Shown in pieces: positions 46,036-59,300 of a DNA stretch of 64,000 nucleotides. The stretch's first letter is position 1; the number at the start of each line of letters is the position of its first letter. The notes beneath the pieces were generated by a model. The model worked only from the letters and a program-made list of their open reading frames with translations. It had not been told where the DNA came from and made no database searches. This stretch comes from Pleodorina starrii. Taxonomy: Eukaryota > Chlorophyta > Chlorophyceae > Chlamydomonadales > Volvocaceae. The DNA lies in assembly GCA_030267565.1 (NCBI GenBank), contig BRXU01000015.1, positions 426,001-490,000 on the forward strand, written 5' to 3'. Both the position numbers and the translations under genes were made by a program.

Positions 46036-49000
46036 TCAGCCCTGCATCAGTCGCGCCATGTTGGCGACCAGGTTGTCCCCCGCGGGGTCCGCCGCAAAGT
46101 CCATCAGGTTCCGCAGCGGGCCCTTGCGCGTGACGGCCGCCTGAGCGAAGAAGCCCAGCATAGCCAGCATGGCTAGACGCCCGTTCTTGACCTCGCGGAC
46201 GGCCTGGGGGGGGGGCGTGGGTGGATGGGTCGGTGGGCGCGGGGGTCCATGATGGCGCAACCCGCACCAGCCTCCCCCGTCCCAGTCTCACACCTCCCTG
46301 CCAGGTCGGCCCGCACGGCACCGCAGCGCAGCCGCCCGCCGCACCCCTGCAACAATCCCTCCCCATCGCCGCACCCGCACGCACGGACACCCACCCACCT
46401 GGTCCACGAAACCGTCCGCATCGGCCGCGTAGTTGAGCGGGTCGAAGGGCCCTCCCCCCGGGTAGTTCTTGTCGCCGGGAAGGAATACACCCACCGGCTC
46501 CAGGGAGCGGATACCCACGTAACTGGCGGGATGGGGGTGGGGCGGATGGGCGGTTGCGCGGGAGGATGAGTGGGCGGTTGTGCGGGAGGACGGGTGGGCG
46601 GATGGGTGGGGCGGGTTGAGGGGACGAGGTGAAGGCGCGGGAGAAGGCCGGGGCGGGGACGCGGCGCCCCGGAGTCGCCGCATCGACGCGCTGCGCTGTG
46701 CTGTGCTGTGCTGGAGGTGGAGGGGGAAGTGCGGTGAAGGCCGCACGCTCCTGCGCCTCACATACCGGACCCCCACCACCCACCTCCCACCTCCCAGACC
46801 CCACCAAGGTAACACACACAGACCACCTCCCGGCGAGCGAAACCACCGCCCGCACCTTTTCACCCACCCACCGCCACCTCAGCTCCTTCGCTGCGGTTCG
46901 CACCGTATCTTTTACTCCTGGCCCACCCACCCACCCACCCACCCACCCACCCACCCACCCACCCACCCACCCACCCACCCACCCACCCACCCACCCACCC
47001 ACCCACCCACCGCGCGTACTCGGGACCGCCCATGAGCACCGCCTGGCATGCCGCGATGATGCCGATGCCCTGCTTGCCCGCAATCCGGAAGCCCTCAATG
47101 CCGCCCCAGTTGAGTGTCAGGTCGGAGTTGAGCTTGGAGGCGCCCACCTGCAGGCGGTGGGGGGCAGCGGCGGGGGGGGGTCATTGGGTGGGGGCTAGCA
47201 CAGAAGACACCGCAGCGGAGGGGCGGAGGCGAGCGAGAAACGGGGTGGTGGTGGTGGTGGGGGTGAGATGGGGTGAGATGGGGCGATTGGGGGCGCAGTG
47301 GGGGGGCATTAATGGAAGTTGGATCCTCAATGTGGGTCGCCAAGGGGCCGCCAAGAGAGCAAGGCGAAGGGCGGATGAGGGATGACCGGCCGGGACCTTA
47401 CCTTCCACCAGACCGGCTCCCCAAGCTGCACCCCCTGGAGCGCCAGAGCCTCCGGAACCAGGCAGCCCACCACGCCCAGCATGGCCCAGCGCGCGTGGAG
47501 CAACTCAGCCTCCCGATATCTGCCGGGGGAGGGGTGGGGACGCCGGTAAGGGGCAGGGGCAGGGGCAGGGGCAGGGGCAGGGGCAGGGCTGGGAGTGAGA
47601 GCGGCGGGAGCAGAGGCAGGGCAGGGCAGGTGCCAGGTTCATTGCCGTACCGTACGGCAAGTGTACTGCTCACCGTGTACTGACATGTGTACTGCTCACC
47701 GTGTACTGACCTGCGCCGCAGCCTCTCCCTACCTGTCATAGGCGGCCGGGTCGCTGGCGAGGCCCAGTGGGTCGAAGCCCGCGTCTCCCGCGTCCGCTCC
47801 TGTCAGGTGGGGGGCAGAGCCCAGTGGGCCAGGCAGCCGCACTCGCCCAGGGCCGTACCTGCAGTGCAGTACGGCAAGGTACGGCGCCGTATAGCCCGGC
47901 ACACGAGAGGAAGAGATGGTGCCGACACACACACAAAAAAAACAAGGGAGAGGGACAGGGCTAGCGAGCTAGCGAATGCTGTGCCGTGTCCGGCCCATGG
48001 GGTAAACAAGTTGCCGCCACCAAGACGCTCGACGCTCGACGATTGACGATCGACGCTCGCGAGGCATCGCAACACGATGTGCCGTTCGTATCGCGCGCGT
48101 TCGCAACCCGGCGGCGGGTGGCGGGCTTGCGTGGGCGATGAGCATCCCGCCGCGCCGCGCCCCGCCCCGCGGCGGCTGGCCCCGCAGCCCGCAGCCCCTC
48201 CCCCCTTTCGGAAGAAACGCAGCGCACCATTTGCTCCGCTGCCGCGCCTGCTGGTGCGCCCGGCGCTGACTGTCCGCCTGCGCCTGCAGCTCCGGCAGCC
48301 GCGCCTCCAGCTGCTGCTGCACCTGTGGGTGAGGGAGGGTGGGTGGGTGGGTGGGTACCAAAAACGATACCTGGATGGGTGAGCCCACGTCGGCTTGGTT
48401 CAAGACCTTGCTCGCTTCAAGCGCCAACGGGTGTGAAACTGGAGAGGAGCAACCGCACTCCCACCTGCTTGCCCACGCTGCTCTTGCTGAGGGCCGTGAG
48501 GGCGGTGATGGGCAGCGCCGCGAACACAAAGATGGTGGCGCCGTCCTCACCCGTGGAGGAGACCAGCTTGATGGCCAGCAGACCTGAGAGCGGGCGGTTG
48601 GGGCGGCAGGGCACGTCAAGTCACGGCCCGGCCCGGCCCAGCACGGCACGTGGCGGCACCCGAGGCCCCAAACCCGTCCTGGGCAGAGTCTGGGTGCGGG
48701 GCGCGGAAGGCACCCAAGCAATCCCGAATCAACTGTTGACGGGCGATTGCGGTTGCCCCGTGGGGTGTACCCCGTGCACGGTGGGTGGACTGGATCGACC
48801 CACGGGAAAGTGACCCACGGGACGGGCTGATCCATGGTGATCCACTGGACGGTGACCCACCGGACAATGACCCACGGGACGGTGACCTGCGGGGCTGTGA
48901 AGGCGATCCGGGCACGCAGCGGCGCCGTGCGGCCGCGCCCCGGACCAATGCAGACCATCAACAAGCACACTGGCTGTGTGTTCAAGCCCGGCAAACTTCC

Positions 49001-49335
49001 TAACACGCCCAACCCTCCGTCCCTCACCAAACCCTCATCACCCGTTTCCACACACACTCCGCTGCTGCCAAGGTACCGCCCAGGTGCCGACGAGCCGCTG
49101 CATCCGCTCCAGGGGCAGCAGCCGCACCGGACATCCCTCAGTCCTCACCTGCTACCAGGTAGAAGAGGGGCGAGGCCACCACCTCCGCAGCCAACGTCGC
49201 CGCGCGGGTCGTGAGCGTCTCCGGCGCGGCGCTGGGCTCAGGCGGTGGCGGCGCCTGCTGGGGCTGCTGCTGTTGCTGCTGTTCGTGGGGCGGCGGGTCT
49301 GCGGCCCGGGGGGCTGGGTCCGGTGAGTCCGGCCC
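46036..49335 (-). CDS. Light-harvesting chlorophyll a/b-binding protein, LHCB7-like, N-terminus unresolved
   Basis: Eight exons in phase: 49335-49149, 48583-48465, 48322-48228, 47858-47733, 47519-47402, 47147-47011, 46522-46399 and 46203-46036 (TGA), 357 residues visible. The LHC core is complete: [12 protein letters not shown] entry, [11 protein letters not shown], helix [14 protein letters not shown], helix [23 protein letters not shown], and helix [17 protein letters not shown] with the chlorophyll-binding Glu, Asn/His and Arg. It acts in the thylakoid membrane as antenna. Ahead of the core are an extra hydrophobic segment ([18 protein letters not shown]) and a charged helix ([20 protein letters not shown]). 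As I recall, an additional N-terminal membrane helix marks the rare LHCB7 type; CP26 (LHCB5) is the alternative. The exon carrying the plastid transit peptide lies upstream of 49335 and I could not place it. Confidence 0.85.
46881..46920 (-). repeat. Dispersed intronic motif, copy 5 (inverted)
   Basis: CTCCTTCGCTGCGGTTCGCA then CCGTATCTTTT, in the intron 46523-47010 of the LHC gene. It has a short internal insertion relative to the 9014 copy. Confidence 0.5.
46921..47010. repeat. CCCA simple repeat in LHC intron
   Basis: About 22 near-perfect CCCA units lie directly against the donor of the exon at 47011. The transcript carries GGGT repeats starting at the splice donor itself (G|GTGGGTGGG). 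Confidence 0.95.
47202..47230 (+). repeat. Dispersed intronic motif, copy 6
   Basis: AGACACCGCAGCGGAGGGGC, in the intron 47148-47401 of the LHC gene. Confidence 0.55.
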
Positions 49336-50302
49336 CTAGCACGTGCGGGGGGAGGGCAGCGGAGAGGGTGGGCCGGCGTTTGGAGGGCCCACGAGCTTTG
49401 GGGAGCAGAACGAAGTTGTGTGGCTGGAGCCGTGTGAAAGTCAGCGTCAGGATCGACGGCCGGCGTGTGCGACGGGGCAAGGACGGAACGAAACTGTGCG
49501 GCCCATGGTGCCGCTGGCGTTTTGGGTTGGGACGGCGGTGGGGGAAAGCCGGCGTCAGGCTTTTTGCTAGTCGGTGGAGTGTGTGGAGGCACGGCCAGCC
49601 TGAAGCCTGAGTCCTTCTCCGCCAAGCACGCAGCACGACAACCTGTGCCGTGCATGCTGTGAACACAGGTTGCTGACTGACCCAAATGCGTTCTTATACC
49701 GTGCTAACAGCAAATGGAGCCGCTCACCACAACCCGTGACGCCGTTGTGTGGCACGCGCTGGGACTCACCCTCGCCAAACTCGGGCGAAGTATTTCTCGC
49801 CTCAGCGGCACCACATGACGACGCATCCAAGATGCACCAGCATTTTTTGCGAGCTTACAGGCGCGCATACCTGTTCAAAGGGTTTTAGACGACTGCCCCT
49901 GGTGTGACAAAGGTTGACAGAGCGAGATAAAACACCGACGCCAATGAAAAATGCTTGTCAGGGCGATCCAACTAAATCCTTCTAGCCGTCAACTGTTATT
50001 TCTTCTTGCCCGATTGCCGCATTTGGCATTTCCGAGCTGCCGTACCGCTTGCCGTGAAATGCAACTCCTTCGCTGCCCCTTTCCAACTCTAGGACTTCCA
50101 TAATTACGGGATGTGGGCATACGTGCTGTGATTCCCTTGGTTAAATTTTAAAACCACGCTGTTTTTTGTTTATGGGGATGTCAAGTCCCGGAGCCTGGTT
50201 CCACATGCCTAGATCATTGCATATATTTGTCAAAGAAAGTCTAATTGTACAAAATTTTGGAAGCCGCGGCCCGGCTAGGATGCGAATGCGCGAGTCAATA
50301 TT
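49336..50302. promoter_or_regulatory. Divergent region between LHC gene and coiled-coil gene
   Basis: It should contain both promoters and the unresolved first exon(s) of the LHC gene (probably within 49336-49700). The part 49880-50300 is AT-richer and has no visible coding content. Confidence 0.4.
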
Positions 50303-53300
50303 ATGAGCGACAGCCAGCAGCTAAATAGCCGTGAGCTGACTTTCAAGCAGCTCCCGCGCCATGAAAAATTCTCAACACCTGTGCTGGCGCATGTCGCCAG
50401 CCCCAGCCCTGCAAAGGCAAGGAGACGTCCAACGACGGAGCGGCCATCCTTGCCGACGGCGAATGTGGCGCCAGTCAAGCTTCCCTCCGAGCTTTTTGCC
50501 ATCGCAACAAGCAGGAGCAGTCAGGGTGACCTGGCTCTCAGCAAGGCACTGGATGGGATCCAAGCAGCGGTAAGGCAGCCCCAAGGGTCTGAAGACCTCG
50601 CCATAAGGGCAGCTTCCTTTCCAAGCCGCAAGCATGACATCATTCATATGCTGTTCACACCGTGCGCAGGCCACTCGCCTGGAGACTGAACGAACCAAGC
50701 TCGTCATACAGAGCCAAGAGCTGCAGATATGGGACATGGCGAGAGAAGAGGAGCTTGTCCTGTTGAGGGTGCGCGCTGGGGTTCAGGGCCGCAGTTCCTT
50801 GGTGGTCATAGCACTCCACCTGTCCTGCGGCCGGGTATGTAGATGGCCGGGTTCGTACTGATGTTCACGTGACGTAGCCTCATCGGGAAATCCGCCCACG
50901 AACTTCTCCCGGCGATTCGATGCCCCGCTCTCAACATCTGCCTGGTGCATCTGCTGCACGCCATCCCACCTTTATCCATGACCAAGCGGTGCCTCTTTAC
51001 TTCCGACCGACGTGTAACACGAAGATGAGTTGCCAGGGCTTCTCTGTCCTTAACGAGCCCTTCCTGGTCCCACTTGTCCTCGCAGACTGAGAATGAGCAG
51101 CTGGAGCAGCAGCTTGCCACGGTGGCCGAGAAGGTTGGCAAGGTAGGTATTCTGAGACGCGCCGTCTCCTCCGTTTGCCTACTCGTAGAGCATGCTCCCA
51201 TCTTGCACTCCTGGGCACTGACCTTGTTTTGCTGCCTTGTGTACCAAGCCCCGCCACGCACCAAGCGCCATTTCAATAACCCGGTTTGGATTGCCCGCGA
51301 CGGTCGCCGCCACCCCTTCTGGGCACAGGGCCAGGGCCGCGACGGCGTGCTGGAGGGCCTGCAATTTGCGCTGCGCAAGGCGCGCGTGGAGCGGGATGCT
51401 GAGATGCGAGAAGCCGACCGCCTGTTCAACCAGCTGCAGGAGGCCAAGGCCGCAGCCATGGTGCGTGGCTGAGCGGGCCCCTCACCCACCCCATCGCCCG
51501 GCCCCAGGTTTAGGCTTCGCTTTGCCATACCTCCACAGTGTGTTGGTTGGGTGCACTGTGGCGCGTACACACTCGCTGGTGTGACGCCCCCTGGCATGTC
51601 GACCGCGCAGCTGCACCAAGACACAACCCTATGCGCCGGCTCCCTCATCGACTTGGCTCTTGCCACCCAAAATCGCTGTCTGACGCGGCTCGCCGGCTGA
51701 CCTGCTCACTGACTTTTGGGTCGGCACTTGCACTCTTGCAGGAGGCCAACGACCTTCGCGCTGCATTCAGCGCCGCGTTATCCAGCCTTCGTGACGACTG
51801 GAGCGCCGTGCCGCTGCTGACGGAGGAAGCACGGGAGCTTCGGGCGCGAGCCGACGCCGGTAGGCACCGTGCAAGTAACGTAGGCAGCGTGAACCTAGAC
51901 GCCGTGGGCACCGCGAACACAACCGGTGACGGGGCATGATTGCAGGATTTAGGTGCGAACTGAAGGGAAACTAGACGCAACACGTTCTGTCAAATTGAGC
52001 GCGCCCCGGGGGCCCTCAAGCTGCTCTCCTGTGCGCTCCAACCCAAATGGATGGGCGGAACTCCGCCGCCAGTTATGGCACGGCACGGCCGGCGCGAACC
52101 ACGGCGGCGCAATATGCCAACCGTTCCGTGCGGCACGGCTTTATGAAGCGGTATAACTGGTAGGGCAGTCTCGAAAGGTTCAACGGCTCCGATCCGGCGC
52201 CAAACGTGATGGTCACATGCTGGCTGGCCCGCATGATGCCTTGCCACATGTCCCAACGCCGGCTGCAGCGGCCCAAGACCCGACCAATCTGGGCCACAAG
52301 GACATGACCGCGCTCCTGCGGGGCCTGCTGGCGCTGGCTGCGCGGGGCTCGGAGCTTCAGCACGAGGCGGAGGTAAGGCGCCTGCGGCGGCGGCGGCACC
52401 CCATCCAACACCCCCACGCTGGAGCGAGCCGTCTCGAGCTTGCTACTGCCCGCTGCGACTCGCCTTACATTACGTTACGGCAGCAGCACGCCTCCCGGTA
52501 GCTAGTACCACCACATAGCGGCCGTCGGCACCACCGCCTGCCGTCCACCAACCCATTTTCCCAACCCCCTGTGGGCGCACCCCCTCCTATCACTTCCCTC
52601 CCGACCTGTGTTTCACGGCGCCAGGCGCTACGGGGCGAGAACGATGCGCTGCAGCAGGCGCTGGAAGCCGCCCACCAGCAGCTGGGCGAGCAGGCCGAGG
52701 TCCTGTGCCAGGAGCTGGGCAGCGGAGGAGACATTGGGGGCCGAGCCCGGAGGTCAGGCGCCGGTGCGGGTCAGCAAGGACAGCAGCAGATGGCTGAGCT
52801 GCGGGGGCAGGTTTCGGAGCTCGAGGCGAAGCTGACGGAGTACCGGTCTTACCTGGAGGACAACCAGGCGGAGATCGAGGGACTGCAGGTGAGAAATGGT
52901 CTGGGGCTGGCAGCGTGTGCTCTTGTCGCTCCTTCTTTGTCCTCGCACACCCCACCGCAAAAGAGCTGGCTTACGAGGGCGCTGAACTGCGGCCGACCTG
53001 CGCCCCTGCAGAGCGAACTTTCGCGGCTCCGCGGGTGTCAAGGCGAGGCGGGCCAGGAGGCAGATGTGCAGAGCATCACCGTCCATCTCTCCACAGGGTC
53101 GCGGGGCCCCCAAAGATACGGCCCCGCCGTCGGCCGTAGTGGCCTGGCCATTTCCGGCGGCGGCGCGGCGGCCGCACACCCGTCAGACCCCTTCGCATGG
53201 CGGCGGCAGAAGGAGCAGGCCCCGCCGAGGCCGCTGCAGGTCGCGGGGACGCCGACCCGCCACGTGCCGTCCAGTTCGTCGCCCATCAGCACCGTCAACT

Positions 53301-56300
53301 ACGGGGCTTCGCCGCACATGGCGGTCGGCTCGCCGACCCGTGGGTCGCCGGTTTCGCAGCGAGCCGCAGCTGACATTCAACTCAAGGTGGGCGCCCTCCT
53401 GCGGTTTACGCGCGCTTGGGTGCCCAGGGCACGTGCCTGGCAACGCGGTGTTGTCCGCCACTTTGCGGTGCGGCGTCTTGCGGCGTTTTCTTCCTCCTGC
53501 ATGTCCTGCGCCAGGAGAACCGCATGCCGCCTTTCAAAGCGTGCATATCTGTGCATGGCATCACCTGACCTGCACCTTTTGCCTTTCGGCTGTTGTTGTA
53601 CCTTCGTTTCGTAGCTCCACCTCTAATGATTTCTCTTCCCCGCCGCGCCCACGACACCGCCAGGTTGCGGAACTTCAAGAGCTCGCCCTGCGAGCGCAGC
53701 AGCAGGCCGCGGACCGCGAGGCCGAGCTTCTGCGCCAGCACGAGGCGCAGCTGGCGGCGCTGCGGCAGCAGCTCGCGCGCGAGAAGGAGGCCGCGCTGGC
53801 GGAGCTGACCGCGCAGCTGGAGAAGCGCCACGCGTCGGCGCTGGTGGCGGCACAGGCGCGCGAGGCGTGCCTGGCGCGGCAGCACTCGCGGCGCGTTTCG
53901 GAGCTGGAGGCGCATGCCGCCAGGCTGTCGGCGCAGCATGCGGAGACGCTCGAGGAGCTGCACGAACAGATGGCCAGGATGGCGGGCCAGCAGGCGGCGG
54001 CGCTGGGTGAGCGTGAGGCGCAGGCGGCGGCATCGGCCGCGCAGCGCCTGCAGGAGCGCGAGGCGGAGCTGGCGTGTCTCCACGCGGAGGCGCAGGGGCG
54101 GCTGGCGGCGCAGGCGGAGGCGCGGCTCACCGGCGCGCTGGCGGAGCAGGCGGCGCAGCTGGCGGAGGCGCACGCGCGGGAGGTGCGCGAGGCGGAGGAG
54201 CGCACGGTGCTGCGCTACGAGCAGCGGCTGCGGGAGCAGGAGGAGGCACTGTCGCTGCGCTTCGCAGAGGCTGCCGCGCGGCGCGAGGCGGAGGTGCGGC
54301 GCAAGCACGCGGAGCGCCTGGCGGAGCAGGCGGCCCAGCTGGCGCGGCTGCACGCGGAACAGGCGGCGCAGCTGGGCATGCAGCACGCGAGCGCCATCTC
54401 GGGGCGGGAGGCGCAGCTGCTCGACCAGTTTGAGCGGCAGATGGTGGAGCGAGAGGGCCAGCTGGCCAACGCGCACGCGGACCAGCTGCGCGACATCGAG
54501 GCGCGATACGCGGCGGCCATCGCCGAGGCGGCCGACGCGCGGGAGGCGAACCTGCAGGCGCATTTCGCAGACCGGCTGGCGGAGGCGCTGAGGCAGCAGC
54601 AGGACAGCCTGGCGGCGGAGGCGGAGGCGCGGCTGGCGCGAGAGCGGGTGGCGATGCGTGGCGAGGTGGCACGGCTGGCGCACGCGCAGGAGCTGGCGGT
54701 AGCGGCGCGAGAGCTGGAGGAGGACGCGCGGCGGCGGGAGGGCGAGTTGGCGGCGCAGCTGGAGGAGCAGAGGCAGCGGGTGGAGATGCTGGAGCGCCAG
54801 ATCCTGCGGGTGCAGATCACCATTGGCGACTCGGGCGCGCGAGGGGAGGACGCGGTTGATGCGCTCGAGGGCGGCGGCGCAGGAGCGGATGCTGCCAGTG
54901 ATGGCACCGACGGGGAGGGGTCGGAGCACCGATGCGGAGGCGCGGCGGCGGATGGCAAGGGCGAGCAGCTGACGCAGTACGCGCAGGAGCTTGGGGCCGT
55001 GTTCCACGAGGCTGAGCGCCGGCGGCAGGAGGCGGTGGCGGAGGTGGAGCGGCAGTACGTGGACGTGGTGTCGAGGCTGGGGCGGGAGCACGAGAAGGTG
55101 GGGACGACCGCTGCGCCGGCGGGGTGGGATGGGCGGGTAGATTAGAACAGTCATAAGGGATCCCGGCGGGGTGCGGTGGTGGGCGGGACGAGTAGCGGTT
55201 GAGGGTTGCCGGCGGAACCGCTCAGGTGTCTGCTTGTCCCACGTTGTCGTAGTCTTACCGTCGCGGACGTTATCGCGAATTGTGAACGTTCCGAAGGCAA
55301 CGTGCCAGCTTTCACTGTGGCAGGGCTGGGTGTGTTTGCAACAGGTAGGTGAGGCCGTCGCGACACCTCCTTGCCAGCATTGGCCTGTGAAGTCATAGAT
55401 AGCTACATCACGGAACACATCGACAGCCAGGCAACGCGGTACACGGACGAATACCGCCCGTTTCGCAGGCTGTTGTCGAGGCCCGCACTGCTCATGAGCT
55501 GCGCGAGGCAAATCTCCGGCAGGCGCTCGAGCGGCAGGCGCAGGAGGCCAGGGACGCGGAGCGTCGGCACACCGAGCACCTTCACATTTTGCAGGTAGGT
55601 TAGTCACGGGACTGGCTACGTCGGAATTGCCGCAGCCTCGAAGCGTGGGCCGCTCGAGTGCAAGCGACCCGCGGGTCAAGCAGGCCCATTACACCCACGT
55701 GGCACGGCTCACGGCTGGGACGTGCAGCCCTGACGGCATGCTGTTGTACTGCGTGCTGCTGCTGTTGCTGCTCTGCGGCCACGGCAGTGGCCGAGACATC
55801 GAACTCTTCGAGCTTTCGCCACCGCCTCCTTGCATCCCATGTTGCCAACTCTTGCCACCCGGTTCCTTTGCGCAGGAACAGCTGGCTGACCTCCGGAAGT
55901 TGCTCGTGCAGGTGAGACCCTGCGCGACACATGGACCGATGTAAGCACAGCCATACAGCGCGCCGGTCAGAGCGCCGGCTGGTTTTGCAGTGGGCTGGCA
56001 GCCTTGCCAGCGCCGTAAACGCCACCGGATCACCAAGCTCCAGGCCCCATTCCGGTCGCGTCCCTTTAGACGACAGCTCCGCGGCGCCGGACTAGGCCCT
56101 AATCCGGCCTCTAAGAGTCTGTTGCATAATTGACGACCTGCATCACGGCCACCCCGACATATCCTGTTACGTTCTTGTCCTCTTGGCCTCGCCGTGCGGT
56201 GCCGCAGGAGCGGGAGAAGTACGAGAGCTCCAGCGCGGCCCTGGAGCGCCGGGCGGGGCAGCTTGCGGTCGAGCTGGAAGCCGCGCGGCGGCGCGAGACG

Positions 56301-59300
56301 GAGCTGCAGTGCGACCTTGACGCGGCGCGGCGGCGTGAATCGGAGTCGCAGCGGGATCTGGACGTGGCGCGACGTCGCGAGTCGGAGTTGCAGCGCGATG
56401 TGGATGTAGCGCGGCGGCGCGAGTCCGAGTTGCAGCGCGACCTGGGCGCTGCCCAGTGGCGCGAATCGGAGTGGCAGCGCGAGCTGGACGCGGCGCGGGA
56501 GCGCGAGACGGAGTTGCAGCGCGACGTTGACGCGGCGCAATGGCGTGAGACGGAGTTGCAGCGCGTGCTGGCGTCCCGACGGGCGGACAGCCCGGTGAGG
56601 GACCGGTGAGTCGGGTGCCAGGGTAAAACATCCTGCCGGGTAACGGTGGGCACGGGCGTCGTGGACGGCGGCGTGCGGAGACGACTGTCGCGGGTGCGGC
56701 GATGCGCCAGGGCAACGAGACTACGAGCTGGCTAGCCGAAGCTTCAGACCAGGGGCGTCATTCGCTAGCTCCCAAAGCAGACCGTGCTGTCGGCTGCAAA
56801 CCCAACTTGGCGCCACCCCGCCTTGTCGCCTTGCCCCAGCCTCCGCGTCGGTGTCGCCCGCCCTACATTCTAGTGAGTCTGTCCTTGCCGTACATTCCGT
56901 ACCTCGCAGGCCGCAGCTCTCACCGGAGTCCTCCCGGGAGGCCCGCGCGCGCGCCTCCGCGCCTGGGTCACTCCACCTGGGGGGAGCCGCCCAGCCAGCG
57001 GGCAGCGGCTCCCCCCCGCGGCAGCGCAGCGCAGACGCGTGGCCCGACGGGCAGGCACTGATGTGGCCCAATAGTGCGGCCGCGGCCGCTATTGCCGTGA
57101 CCATCAGTCGCGGCAGCACCGCTAGCGGTGGCGTCGCAGCCGGCGGCGCCAGCAGAGCCGGCTCCCCGAGACAAACCTCACCAGTCACGTCGCCGCCTGC
57201 GTCCCCCAAGTCGAGGACAGTCTCCAGGGCGACATCCCCGCCGAGGCCGCCACCGCAACAGCAGCAACAACCGGGGCGCGAGGACGTTGGCCGCCGATCC
57301 GACCAGGACCTAGCAGCCAGTCTGGTGCGGGTGCTGCGCGGGCTGGAGTCGGTGGATGTTGGCGGGACCGGGGCCCGAATGTGGGACAGCAGCATTGAGC
57401 TGGACTCCCGGACGGCGCCGAGGCAGGGGCTTCTAGGGGCTGGTGGCGCCGCCGATGCGGCGGCAGCGCAGCCCGCGGCCAAAGGGCACACGGTGGGTGC
57501 GGCGCGGGCGGCTGCAGCGGCGCTGCTGGTGTCCGGTCGGGGCCGGGAGGACGGGCCTGGGAGCGGCGGCAAGGCGCAACGTGGTGTGGAGCGGTGGGGC
57601 GAGCACGTGGGTGCACCGCAGCGGCCTGCCGCGACGGCGCAGCGGCTCTCCGGAGGCGCCGCCATGACCGCCGCACCCGGCGGCGTGGGCTATATCAGCG
57701 AGGCCGCCACCACCGTCAGCACCGATACCGAGTACAACTCCGAGACGGAGTTCTATGTGGACGACGAGGACGACGAAGAGCACCGCGGTCGCGCGCTGGC
57801 GGCGGCGCTCGCGACGTCGCCCAGGGGTAGGGCCTCAGCGGCGGCAGCGCCGCCGCCGCGACCACTGCATCTGCGGTCGCCGGAGGGCCTGCAGGGCCAG
57901 CAGCCGGCGAAGCGCGACAGTGCCACGGCGGCGATGCTGCCGCAGCGGCAAGTGCCGGGACGCAGCGCCGGCGGGAAAGGTCCGTCCATGGCGGCAGGCC
58001 CGGCGGCGGGGCGTGAGGGTCTGTTTGCGGGCGAATATGAGGACGACGACGACGACGAGCTCGGCGGCCTGGAGGCGTCGCCCAGCGCAACGGCGGCGGA
58101 ACTGCCGCTCCCGACGCTGCGGCTGATGGGGGACTCCCAGTGCGGTCGGCGGGTCAAGTCCGCCGCCGCGGTGACGCGAGTGGTGCGGGAGGCGCCGCCG
58201 GTCGACGTCGACACGAAGCCGGCGTCCAGCCGCCGAAGCGGTGGCGGCGGCGCAGGCGCGGATGGCGAGACGGGTGGGGCCGTAGACCTTGGCGATTTTG
58301 AGATCAGTCTCAGGGCTGCTTTCCCAGCCCTGGACGCGCGACTGCTGGCACAACACATAGCGGCTGCTGCGGCGGCGGCAGCCGGTGCCCACACGAAAGG
58401 CGACCGCGACGGCGGCGGTGGCGGCGTGCACAGCAGCCCCGCACGGGGGCCGGCGACGTTCGTCAACACGCTAAGCGCCGCGCAGTCGGATCCGCTGCGC
58501 CTGGTTCCCGAGATGTTGGAGCAGCTGCAGCACCGGCGACGGGTGCAGTCCGCCGCCGCGGTGATGCGGACGCCGTCCGCGCCGCCCCCGGCGCCACAAT
58601 TCACCTTCGCCGAGCCTCAGCCGAGCGGCCCCGCCTGGGACGGCACGCCCATCGGCGGCGGCAGCCCGCGTAGCGTCCCAGCCGCGGAGCGCGGCGGCGG
58701 CAGCAGCAGCCGGCCCGACAAGACCCCCCAGAAGCCCAACAACCTGACCGCAAGCTTCGACTTCTCGACCGCCGGCCCCGCGCGGTCGCCTAGCGCCGCC
58801 GCAGCCGCTGCGCCGCCGTCGCCGGAGCGCCGGGCCAGCGGCAGCCCACCGCGTCGGCCCCGAATCTCTAGTGCCGGCAGCGGCACACACGGAGACGTTT
58901 CACAGGACGTCAGCGGCGAGGGCGGCGGCGGCTTGGGTTCGCCGCAAGCCGGTAGACCGCGCAGTCCTTCCAGAGGCGATGGCAGCGGCAGCAGCAGCCC
59001 GGCCGGGGGCGCTCCGCGCCTGCCGCCGCTTTCGCCGCGCACGAGCCCGACTGGACAGGACGGCCGCCCAACGCTTCGCGCGTGGGTGGACATGACGGAT
59101 GGCGGTAGCGCGAACACCGCTGGCTTGCATGCAGGGGGCGGCGGCGGCGGCGGCGACGTGGTAAGCCGGGAGCCTGCTGCCGGTGCCAGCGCCGGTGGCT
59201 CGCCCTCGGGGGCGCGCGGGGCCGGTGGAGCGCGTGCCTGGTCGCCGGGGGCAGCCCGCGCGTCGGTGGGTGTCACGCCGCTGATGATGCCGAACCCGCT

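Noticed and set aside
44918..46144. 408-codon plus-strand frame
   Set aside because: Pro/Thr/Arg-rich, made of simple CCAA and ACC repeats, without family features. It overlaps the 3' end of the LHC gene on the other strand.
53406..55679. 757-codon minus-strand frame
   Set aside because: Mirror of the GC-rich coiled-coil exon. The plus-strand frame shows heptads and correct splice phases.
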